Below are positions 15,908 through 22,688 of a DNA stretch of 64,000 nucleotides, in pieces (positions within the stretch are counted from its first letter, which is position 1; each line of letters starts with the position of its first letter). Where the stretch lies: the NCBI GenBank assembly GCA_021155195.1, contig JAJNPV010000050.1, positions 248,001 through 312,000 on the forward strand, written 5' to 3'. The DNA is from Ohtaekwangia sp. (GTDB lineage: Bacteria; Bacteroidota; Bacteroidia; Cytophagales; Cyclobacteriaceae). Below the pieces are notes generated by a model that was not told where the DNA came from, did not search any database, and saw only the letters and a program-made list of their open reading frames with translations. Made by a program: the position numbers and the translations under genes.

Positions 15908-16948
15908 ATGAGAATCACAACCCCCAACCGTTTATATTTTTTCCTTGCTTTAATAAGCGTGTTGTTCTACGCGTGTGTAGCCGTTGAGTCTCAATCCATA
16001 CTTTCTGTAGATAAGCACAAGGGTGTGTGTTGGGTTGCCGGACGGGAAGAGATTACGCAAAAAGAAATTGATGCACTGTTGACGTGTAATGTAAATTGGA
16101 TTTCACAAACTCCCTTTGGCTGGCAACGCGAGGCTTCTTCTTCCTTCATTGGTACTAATTTCTTGTCGGATCGAGTTTGGTGGGGAGAATCGGATCAAGG
16201 TATTACTCAAACAAATGAAATTGCAGTTAAGTCGGGTATTAAAACTCTTCTTAAACCACATTTATGGGTGCGCAATGGATGGCCAGGTGATATTGAAATG
16301 AAAAGTGACACCGCTTGGCAAAATTGGTTTTCAAACTACGAAGCCTTCATTCTTCATTATGCTGAACTGGCTGAAAAAAATAAAATTGAAGTATTCTGCA
16401 TTGGCACCGAATTACAAAAAACTACTACTCATGAAAAAGAATGGCGAACAGTAATTTCAAAAATCAGATCCATCTATTCGGGCAAATTAATTTATGCAGC
16501 CAACTTCCACGAAGAGTTTGAGCATATCAAATTTTGGGATGCGTTGGATTACATCGGCATACAAGCCTATTTTTCATTGTCGAATAAGAGAGATGCTTCA
16601 TTGGATGAGTTAATCAAAAATTGGAAAGGTCCTCTTTCGGCCATTGAGCGTGTTTATAATAAGTACAATAAACCAGTTATGTTTACCGAGATTGGTTACA
16701 GAAATGATGCACAAGCAGCCATTGAACCCTGGACCTGGCCAAGAGATTTAAAAGAAGTTCCTGTTTCTGATAAAACACAGGCTTTGTGTTATGAGGCTTT
16801 TTTTAAAGCAGCATGGAATAAAAATTGGTTAACAGGTGTTTACTTCTGGAAGTGGTTTCCACATGGTATAAGAAGGCCTGAAGCCTCTGATTTTACCCCG
16901 CAGGGAAGACCTGCTGAAAAAATTATGAAAGAAAATTTTGCTAAGTAG
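15908..16948 (+). CDS. GH113-like TIM-barrel glycoside hydrolase, exported
   Basis: The 346-residue protein resembles glycoside hydrolase family 113 (beta-mannanase-like) and related TIM-barrel proteins. An N-terminal hydrophobic segment (YFFLALISVLFYAC) suggests a signal peptide with a weak lipobox. Barrel landmarks are LLKPHLWVRNGWPGD, the putative acid/base Glu in FCIGTELQ, the strand WDALDYIGIQAYF and the putative nucleophile Glu in PVMFTEIGYRN, plus GVYFWKWFPHG. The two Glu positions fit a retaining clan-A enzyme. The substrate cannot be told from sequence. It sits in an operon with lipB and a small unknown protein, with no polysaccharide-utilisation genes nearby. Confidence 0.78.
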   Translation: MRITTPNRLYFFLALISVLFYACVAVESQSILSVDKHKGVCWVAGREEITQKEIDALLTCNVNWISQTPFGWQREASSSFIGTNFLSDRVWWGESDQGITQTNEIAVKSGIKTLLKPHLWVRNGWPGDIEMKSDTAWQNWFSNYEAFILHYAELAEKNKIEVFCIGTELQKTTTHEKEWRTVISKIRSIYSGKLIYAANFHEEFEHIKFWDALDYIGIQAYFSLSNKRDASLDELIKNWKGPLSAIERVYNKYNKPVMFTEIGYRNDAQAAIEPWTWPRDLKEVPVSDKTQALCYEAFFKAAWNKNWLTGVYFWKWFPHGIRRPEASDFTPQGRPAEKIMKENFAK

Positions 16949-17353
16949 ATGAAGAAAGACATAGAGATTCCAGAAGTAATGAATGTAACCGTTGCTGTGG
17001 CGCGGGAAAAGAATTTACTAAATCAGGATGAATGGCGAGTTCATTTGATTAATAATAATGCATTCCCAATAGAAAATACAATTGTAGCCAGCAAAGGCTA
17101 TGGCGAAAATGCAGGGGAGCCGCAACGCACCTCCACATTACGTCATTTTTTAGAAACGGTACCAGCCAATACTACTGCGGTTGTGGAGTCAATCGATCCA
17201 AAAATATTTCACTTGAACAACGAATACTGGGTAAGCTATTATGTAGGCAATCAAATCTATGATCGGAGATTTGTTTTCCTTCCCGATTCTATTTGTGAAA
17301 ATAATTTGATCTTTATTAAGGAACTTGAACTGGAAGGAGTGCTACATTCATAA
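16949..17353 (+). CDS. conserved protein of unknown function
   Basis: The 134-residue product has no signal peptide or membrane segment. Beta-rich text (WRVHLINNNAFPIENTIVAS, WVSYYVGNQIYDRRFVFLPD) suggests an immunoglobulin-like or jelly-roll beta-sandwich domain. I believe it is a conserved Bacteroidota protein, but I cannot name a family. Its ATG follows the glycosidase stop directly, so the two are translationally linked, and its 3' end overlaps the convergent ABC ATPase gene by six bases. No catalytic motif seen. Confidence 0.7.
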   Translation: MKKDIEIPEVMNVTVAVAREKNLLNQDEWRVHLINNNAFPIENTIVASKGYGENAGEPQRTSTLRHFLETVPANTTAVVESIDPKIFHLNNEYWVSYYVGNQIYDRRFVFLPDSICENNLIFIKELELEGVLHS

Positions 17354-18004
17354 CTCAGTAAGATATCCCAACTCAATCAACTGTTCATTCGATTTAATCA
17401 AGTAGGTTTTGCCGTTGGCAAGAACATAAAGCTTATCAGCAATACCTCGCACCTGCCGATGTAAATGGTCTGAAATTAAAATCCCTTTTCTCAATTTGAC
17501 TTCTTGAATAATCTCAGTTAAGCGTTCAATGTGGATTGGCATCAATCCTGAAAAAGGTTCATCTAAAAAACAGAAAGGATGTCTGGCGAAAAGAATTAAG
17601 AGAGCTTCAAACAATCTACGTTGCCCACCGGAAACCTCATAGGCCTTTCTTTTTAAGAAATCTGTTGCATCGGGATATACATCCAGGATCTTTTCAAATC
17701 CAATTTCATAAAGATTTAGAGCTTGCTCAAACGTAATAAAATCCGGAAGCAGATCACCTTGCGGTAAATAGCCAGTAATCCGCTTGTTCATATAATTTCC
17801 CGATAGATGTTTTCCATTACATCGAACTGATTTAGTTTCGGATCTCATACTTCCAAAAACAATTCGCATCAAGCAGGATTTACCAGCTCCATTTCTTCCC
17901 AACAAACCAACCACTTGGCCGGTTTCACATGTCATATGCACACTCGATAGAACTTGATGAAATCCAAACTGCAAGCTTATTCCATCAAACTCTAACTTGT
18001 TCAT
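17348..18004 (-). CDS. ABC transporter ATP-binding protein
   Basis: The 218-residue ATPase has Walker A GLLGRNGAGKS (about residues 33-43), a Q-loop in GYLPQGDLLP, the signature VSGGQRR, Walker B FCFLDEPF and the switch His in ILISDHLHRQV. It resembles the LptB-type short ATPases ("SDHLHRQV" recalls SDHNVRET of LptB). The companion gene just upstream (18001-18294) overlaps it by four bases (ATGA) and encodes a small hydrophobic protein that is a candidate membrane partner, but it is much smaller than a normal permease. The transported substrate is unknown. Confidence 0.85.
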   Translation of the reverse strand: MNKLEFDGISLQFGFHQVLSSVHMTCETGQVVGLLGRNGAGKSCLMRIVFGSMRSETKSVRCNGKHLSGNYMNKRITGYLPQGDLLPDFITFEQALNLYEIGFEKILDVYPDATDFLKRKAYEVSGGQRRLFEALLILFARHPFCFLDEPFSGLMPIHIERLTEIIQEVKLRKGILISDHLHRQVRGIADKLYVLANGKTYLIKSNEQLIELGYLTEL

Positions 18005-18294
18005 AAAACCAAAACGATAGTAAAAAATAGTGTCGCCACCATTGAATCAGTGATTGACATCCTGATAAGGATAGAAAAATTTGAGTAGCCTAGATTATTA
18101 AAAAAATAGAATTGAGATGATCGGAAAAGAATTACAAAGAGCAAGAGCAAAGCCGTTGTAACAAGTTTTGTCCAGATAGCATACACAAGAAACAGAGGCG
18201 ACTCTGCTTGAAAAAGAACCCATGAAGTAATTGCAGTAATAAGAAAAGAACGAAAAGCAATAAATCGAAAGCAGTGAAGGGATACTAAAATCAT
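18001..18294 (-). CDS. small multi-span membrane protein, partner of the ABC ATPase
   Basis: From the ATG at 18294 the product is 97 residues and almost entirely hydrophobic, with about three candidate membrane spans (FLITAITSWVLFQ, FLVYAIWTKLVTTALLLLFV, SMVATLFFTIVLVL). The longer frame begins with TTG 21 bases upstream. The stop overlaps the ABC ATPase start (ATGA), which argues for a coupled pair. It is too short for a standard ABC permease (about 6 spans), so it may work as an oligomer, be a diverged or truncated permease, or be unrelated. I recognise no family. Confidence 0.55.
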   Translation of the reverse strand: MILVSLHCFRFIAFRSFLITAITSWVLFQAESPLFLVYAIWTKLVTTALLLLFVILFRSSQFYFFNNLGYSNFSILIRMSITDSMVATLFFTIVLVL

Positions 18295-18328
18295 GCGCAC
18301 GCCACAATCAAACAACTATTATACCATG

Positions 18329-18360
18329 TTTGGGGTACCCCGGTCGAATTCTTATTTTTA
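18329..18360 (+). promoter_or_regulatory. candidate promoter for the exonuclease gene
   Basis: TTTG at 18329-18332 and TATTTTTA at 18353-18360, separated by 20 bases, approximate the Bacteroidota consensus. The perfect palindrome GGGGTACCCC (18332-18341) lies between the two elements and might be an operator. Confidence 0.4.
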
Positions 18361-18377
18361 TAAACTAAAGATTGTTT

Positions 18378-19091
18378 ATGAATGCCGACCTCAAAGACAT
18401 CCTCTTCCTAGACATTGAAACAGTTGGTTGTGCCAATGACTATAACCAGCTCAACGATCGGTTAAAAGCTCAATGGGCTCGAAAAGTCAATTTTTTTAAA
18501 CGTGATGAAGGCCAAACCGATGAAGATCTCTTTCATGAAAAAGCTGGGATTTATGCTGAGTTTGGGAAAATTGTAGTGATTGCCATTGGCAAATACACCG
18601 AAGGAGAGAATGGTGAATTGGGCATTCGTACAAAATACTTTGCCGATCACGATGAAGCTAAACTCTTATCTGAATTTCGGGAAACGGTTGAAAAGATGGG
18701 GCCAGCCGTGCGGCTTTGTGCACACAATGGAAAAGAATTTGACTTCCCGTATATGTGCCGAAGAATGCTGGTGAACGGAATTCAACTTCCTTCTGTTCTA
18801 AACATGTCTGGCAAAAAACCGTGGGAAATAAACCACCTGGACACACTCGAACTTTGGAAGTTTGGGGATTATAAACACTACACTTCGCTTGATCTACTTG
18901 CAACTATTTTTAACATTCCTACCAGCAAAGGTATTATGGACGGCTCCATGGTAAGCAAGGTATATTACCAGGAAGGAGATCTAAGAAAAATAGCCGAATA
19001 CTGCGTTGGCGATGTATTGGCTATCGCACAGCTTTACCTAAAGTTTAAGGGAATGGCATTGGTGGCCGAACATAATATTCTCTCCGCATAA
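18378..19091 (+). CDS. DEDDy-type 3'-5' exonuclease
   Basis: This RNase H-fold exonuclease belongs to the family of predicted PolB-like 3'-5' exonucleases (PF10108-like). The 237-residue protein has ExoI in ILFLDIETVG (Asp and Glu), ExoII in CAHNGKEFDFPYM, and ExoIII as AEYCVGDVLAIAQL, where Y-x3-D marks the DEDDy subtype. It acts alone, without a polymerase domain. The ATG at 18378 is preferred to a TTG six bases upstream. The GxxExxY cassette follows 25 bases downstream, and rnr after that, so the exonuclease and RNase R may originally have been neighbours. Confidence 0.85.
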   Translation: MNADLKDILFLDIETVGCANDYNQLNDRLKAQWARKVNFFKRDEGQTDEDLFHEKAGIYAEFGKIVVIAIGKYTEGENGELGIRTKYFADHDEAKLLSEFRETVEKMGPAVRLCAHNGKEFDFPYMCRRMLVNGIQLPSVLNMSGKKPWEINHLDTLELWKFGDYKHYTSLDLLATIFNIPTSKGIMDGSMVSKVYYQEGDLRKIAEYCVGDVLAIAQLYLKFKGMALVAEHNILSA

Positions 19092-19094
19092 AAG

Positions 19095-19115
19095 TTAACC
19101 ACGGAGACACAGAGA
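19095..19115 (+). repeat. left inverted repeat of the GxxExxY cassette
   Basis: TTAACCACGGAGACACAGAGA directly abuts the ATG of the GxxExxY gene. Its reverse-complement relative lies just after the gene at 19506-19536. The core word is ACCAC(G/A)GAG followed by CACAGAG. The same word family occurs at 48159-48207 and 62921-63015. Confidence 0.7.
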
Positions 19116-19499
19116 ATGCAGATGGAAACCAATGAAATAACAAATAAAATTATTGGTTGTGCCATCAAAGTACATAAGGTGCTTGGCCCAGGACTTTTGG
19201 AGTCAGCCTACCAGGCTTGTTTGTATTATGAATTAGTTAAATCTGGCTTGCATGTAGAAAAAGAGAAAGCTCTTCCATTAGTATATGAAGAAGTAAAGTT
19301 AGATTGCGGCTACAGAATGGATTTTTTAATTGAGCACATAGTGGTTGTCGAAGTGAAGTCAGTAGAATCCCTTACCGACATACATCTAGCCCAAGTATTA
19401 ACCTATCTTAAATTATCCGAAAATAGGTTTGGGCTGTTAATAAATTTTAATGTTGTGAAACTTAAAGACGGAGTAAAGAGAGTCGTTAACGGATATTAA
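19116..19499 (+). CDS. GxxExxY protein (PD-(D/E)XK nuclease-like)
   Basis: The 127-residue protein is a member of the GxxExxY family (PDDEXK_3): the name motif is in LGPGLLESAYQACLYYEL, followed by the predicted nuclease core DCGYRMDFLIEHIVVVEVKS (Asp, then E-V-K) and QVLTYLKLSENRFGLLINF. The fold suggests metal-dependent nuclease activity, never shown for the family to my knowledge. The gene is enclosed by inverted repeats that reach to the start codon and begin six bases after the stop, as in a compact cassette. The ATG at 19116 or the one at 19122 could start it. Confidence 0.88.
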   Translation: MQMETNEITNKIIGCAIKVHKVLGPGLLESAYQACLYYELVKSGLHVEKEKALPLVYEEVKLDCGYRMDFLIEHIVVVEVKSVESLTDIHLAQVLTYLKLSENRFGLLINFNVVKLKDGVKRVVNGY

Positions 19500-19505
19500 A
19501 TCAAA

Positions 19506-19536
19506 TTCTCCGTGAAACCTCTGTGAACTCTGTGGT
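19506..19536 (-). repeat. right inverted repeat of the GxxExxY cassette
   Basis: TTCTCCGTGAAACCTCTGTG continuing with AACTCTGTGGT is, read on the minus strand, ACCACAGAGTTCACAGAGG and so on, matching the left repeat in inverse orientation. It ends seven bases before the rnr start codon at 19544. Confidence 0.7.
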
Positions 19537-19543
19537 AAAAAAT

Positions 19544-21688
19544 ATGAGTAAAAAGAAATTTAAAGAAAAGAAAGACAGAAAAAACAAAAAGGAAAAAAGC
19601 GGAATGTATTCTGCATTGATAACCCTTTTGGAAGAAACCGGGAAAGCATACGGTGTGCAGCAGTTGGTTAAAAAACTAGGGCTTAAGAAAAAAGCTTTAA
19701 TTGAAGAACTTTATAAACTTTTAGATGCCTTAACATTAGAAGGCAAGATAGAGCAACTCAGTAATGACTATTACAAAATAACACGAACATCTCAATCCCT
19801 TACGGGAATAGTAGATCATGTAAACATTCGCTTTGCCTACGTTGTTACCGGACAAGAAGGCATGAAAGATATTTATGTTCGCACGTCCGATCTGGGTTCA
19901 GCCTTACATGGTGATACAGTGGCGGTTGCAGTCTCAAAGAAAAAGAGTGGCGATAATCCCGAAGGAAGAGTTACCGAAATTATCAAAAGGGGCCGCAATC
20001 GATTTGTGGGAAGAATTGAACTATCCAGAAATTTTGGGTTTGTAGTGCCTGATTTTAAAAAGATCTATCAAGACTTTTTTATTTACCCGGAAAACCTGGC
20101 CGGTGCTACCACCAATGACAAAGTGTTATTTGAAGTAGTGAAATGGGCAGAAGGTGATAAAAGCCCTGAGGCGAAAGTGATTGAAATTTTAGGAAAGACG
20201 GGAGAAAATGAAGCAGAGATTCATTCCATCATGGCCGAGTTTGATTTACCCTTCCGCTTTCCGGAGAATGTACTTCATGAATCTGAACAAATGAAAGATG
20301 ACATCATATTCGAAGAAGTAAAAAAACGTTGGGACTTTCGTGATGTTCTTACATTTACAATCGACCCCGAAGATGCAAAAGACTTTGATGATGCCATCTC
20401 CTTTAGAAAGCTTGAAAATGGTCGCTATGAAATTGGAGTACACATTGCCGATGTAACACACTATGTTGTGCCGGGTACAGCATTAGATAACGATGCTTTT
20501 GATCGTGCTACTTCCGTTTATCTTGTTGACCGTACTGTGCCGATGTTACCGGAGAGACTTTCAAACGCTTTATGTTCCCTTAGGCCCAACGAAGATAAAC
20601 TCACCTTTGCAGCAGTTTTCGAAATGGATGAGAAGGGGAAGGTTCTCAAAGAGTGGTTTGGTCGTACCGTTATTCATTCCGATCATCGGTTTAGTTATGA
20701 ACAAGCACAGGAAGTAATTGAAAGCGGTGAAGGCAAATTTGCAGAAGAACTAAAAATTCTCAACTCATTGCATCATATTCTTCGCAAGGAGCGCTTCAAA
20801 AAAGGAGCCGTAAACTTTGAAACAACTGAAGTAAAATTCAAACTCGATGAAAAGGGCAAACCGCTGGAGGTTGTGCCTAAAATTCGCAAAGATGCGCACA
20901 AGTTAATTGAAGAGTTTATGTTGCTTGCCAATAGATCGGTAGCAACGTTTGTCTTCAAAATGAAAAAAGGCGAAGAGAAAAATACATTTGTCTACCGTAC
21001 GCATGATTTACCGAACGAAGAAAAGCTGGCAGATTTTTCGCAATTCGCAAAACAGTTTGGTCATCAATTGCAGGTTGAGTCAACCAATGTATCGCGATCG
21101 TTAAACCAATTGATGGACGATATTGAGGGCAAGCCAGAGCAAAATGTATTGCAGTCATTGGCCGTTCGCGCTATGGCCAAAGCAAAATATACTACTGAAG
21201 CAAAAGGTCATTTTGGATTAGCGTTTGATCACTACACACATTTCACTTCACCCATCCGCAGGTATCCAGATATGATGGTGCATCGGCTGTTACAACACTA
21301 TCTTGATAATGGTAAATCTGTAAACCGAAAAGACTACGAAGAAAAGTGTTTGCATTCATCTGAACGTGAAAAGCGGGCAGCTGATGCTGAGCGAGCGTCA
21401 ATAAAATATAAACAGGTAGAGTTTATGAGCTTTGCCGAAAACAAAGTATTTGATGGCATCATTACCGGAGTAACTGACTTTGGAATTTTTGTTGAAATTG
21501 TAGAGACCAAGTGCGAGGGCATGGCACGACTTGCCGATATGAAAGACGACTTTTACGAATACGATGAAAAGAACTACCGGGTAATTGGCCGGAGAAGGAA
21601 AAATATTTATCGATTAGGCGATAAGGTAAAAGTCAGGATAAAGAAAACTGATATCGACAGAAGAATGATAGATTTGACGTTTGAATAA
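19544..21688 (+). CDS. rnr: ribonuclease R
   Basis: RNase R is a processive 3'-5' exoribonuclease able to degrade structured RNA. The 714-residue protein has a Lys-rich N-terminus (KKKFKEKKDRKNKKEK), a helix-turn-helix-like region (about 30-80), two cold-shock OB domains, the RNB catalytic core with TIDPEDAKDFDDAIS holding the conserved Asp cluster (about residue 275), SPIRRYPDMMVHRLL and a C-terminal S1 domain (FDGIITGVTDFGIFVEI). The longest frame starts 21 bases earlier at a GTG inside the repeat; the ATG at 19544 gives MSKKKFKEKK and is preferred. The polyprenyl synthase gene follows after eight bases. Confidence 0.95.
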   Translation: MSKKKFKEKKDRKNKKEKSGMYSALITLLEETGKAYGVQQLVKKLGLKKKALIEELYKLLDALTLEGKIEQLSNDYYKITRTSQSLTGIVDHVNIRFAYVVTGQEGMKDIYVRTSDLGSALHGDTVAVAVSKKKSGDNPEGRVTEIIKRGRNRFVGRIELSRNFGFVVPDFKKIYQDFFIYPENLAGATTNDKVLFEVVKWAEGDKSPEAKVIEILGKTGENEAEIHSIMAEFDLPFRFPENVLHESEQMKDDIIFEEVKKRWDFRDVLTFTIDPEDAKDFDDAISFRKLENGRYEIGVHIADVTHYVVPGTALDNDAFDRATSVYLVDRTVPMLPERLSNALCSLRPNEDKLTFAAVFEMDEKGKVLKEWFGRTVIHSDHRFSYEQAQEVIESGEGKFAEELKILNSLHHILRKERFKKGAVNFETTEVKFKLDEKGKPLEVVPKIRKDAHKLIEEFMLLANRSVATFVFKMKKGEEKNTFVYRTHDLPNEEKLADFSQFAKQFGHQLQVESTNVSRSLNQLMDDIEGKPEQNVLQSLAVRAMAKAKYTTEAKGHFGLAFDHYTHFTSPIRRYPDMMVHRLLQHYLDNGKSVNRKDYEEKCLHSSEREKRAADAERASIKYKQVEFMSFAENKVFDGIITGVTDFGIFVEIVETKCEGMARLADMKDDFYEYDEKNYRVIGRRRKNIYRLGDKVKVRIKKTDIDRRMIDLTFE

Positions 21689-21696
21689 AAATATCT

Positions 21697-22668
21697 ATGA
21701 GTTCAGTCAAGTCAATGCTCACAACTATAGAGCAAGAAATAAAGAAGCAGCGCTTCGGATCCAGCCCACAATCATTGTATGATCCCATTCACTACATTAT
21801 GGCGTTAGGTGGAAAGCGATTACGTCCTTTGTTGGCTATGCTTTCTTATTCACTTTATAAAACCGATCCTAAAAAGATTGTTAAGTATGCAACCGCTGTT
21901 GAGGTCTTCCACAACTTCACGTTGTTGCATGATGACATTATGGATAAAGCTCCTTTACGCAGGGGTAAACCAACCGTTCATGAAAAATGGAATGTAAATA
22001 CGGCTATCCTTTCGGGCGATGTAATGCAGGTAAAGGTATATGACCAGTTTCTTGATCTTGATGGAAAATTATTGAAACCCGTATTAACGTCTTTTAACAA
22101 ATGTGCTGCTGAAGTTTGCGAGGGTCAACAATGGGATATGGAATTTGAAATGTTACCTAAAGTAACAGAACAACAGTACATTGAGATGATCAAACTCAAA
22201 ACGGCTGTGTTACTTGGTTTTAGTTTAGAGTTGGGAGCATTACTCGCAAAAGCACCCACACGCGAAAGGAAAGCCTTAAAAGAATTTGGGATTAACATTG
22301 GCATTGGTTTTCAATTAAAAGATGATTTGCTGGATGTGTATGCAGATCAAGCAAAGTTTGGAAAACAAGTGGGTGGTGATATTATCGCCAATAAAAAGAC
22401 TTACCTCTTGATTAAAGCGCAAGAGAAAGCAACCGGAGATGATAAAAAGGAACTTGAAGCATGGCTTGCTCTCAGGAAATTCAACAAACCACAAAAAGTA
22501 AAAGCGATCAAAGCCTTGTATAACAAGCTAAACATTCAGCAAACAACTGAACAGAGAATTCAATCGTATTTTGAAAAAGGGTTTAAGCAGTTGGACAAAC
22601 TCGAAGATTCGTCTCAAAAGAAAAATCTCATCGCCTTTACCCGTAACTTGATTAACAGGCAATCCTAA
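21697..22668 (+). CDS. polyprenyl diphosphate synthase
   Basis: This trans-prenyltransferase condenses isopentenyl diphosphate with allylic diphosphates for quinone or carotenoid precursors. The 323-residue protein has the first Asp-rich motif in LLHDDIMDKAPLRRGKPTVH, the GKRLRPLLAML segment and the second motif in FQLKDDLLDVYAD, followed by GGDIIANKKTYLL. The residues just before the first DDxxD (VFHNFTLLHDD) have Phe at -8 and small or aliphatic residues nearer; chain length cannot be set reliably by eye. It lies in operon with rnr and is convergent with the S8 protease gene. Confidence 0.92.
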   Translation: MSSVKSMLTTIEQEIKKQRFGSSPQSLYDPIHYIMALGGKRLRPLLAMLSYSLYKTDPKKIVKYATAVEVFHNFTLLHDDIMDKAPLRRGKPTVHEKWNVNTAILSGDVMQVKVYDQFLDLDGKLLKPVLTSFNKCAAEVCEGQQWDMEFEMLPKVTEQQYIEMIKLKTAVLLGFSLELGALLAKAPTRERKALKEFGINIGIGFQLKDDLLDVYADQAKFGKQVGGDIIANKKTYLLIKAQEKATGDDKKELEAWLALRKFNKPQKVKAIKALYNKLNIQQTTEQRIQSYFEKGFKQLDKLEDSSQKKNLIAFTRNLINRQS

Positions 22669-22688
22669 ATCCCCAATAATCTACCTGA

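Noticed and set aside
19095..19536. Repeats around the GxxExxY gene as a CRISPR array
   Set aside because: There are only two inverted copies, no regular spacers and no cas gene in the window.
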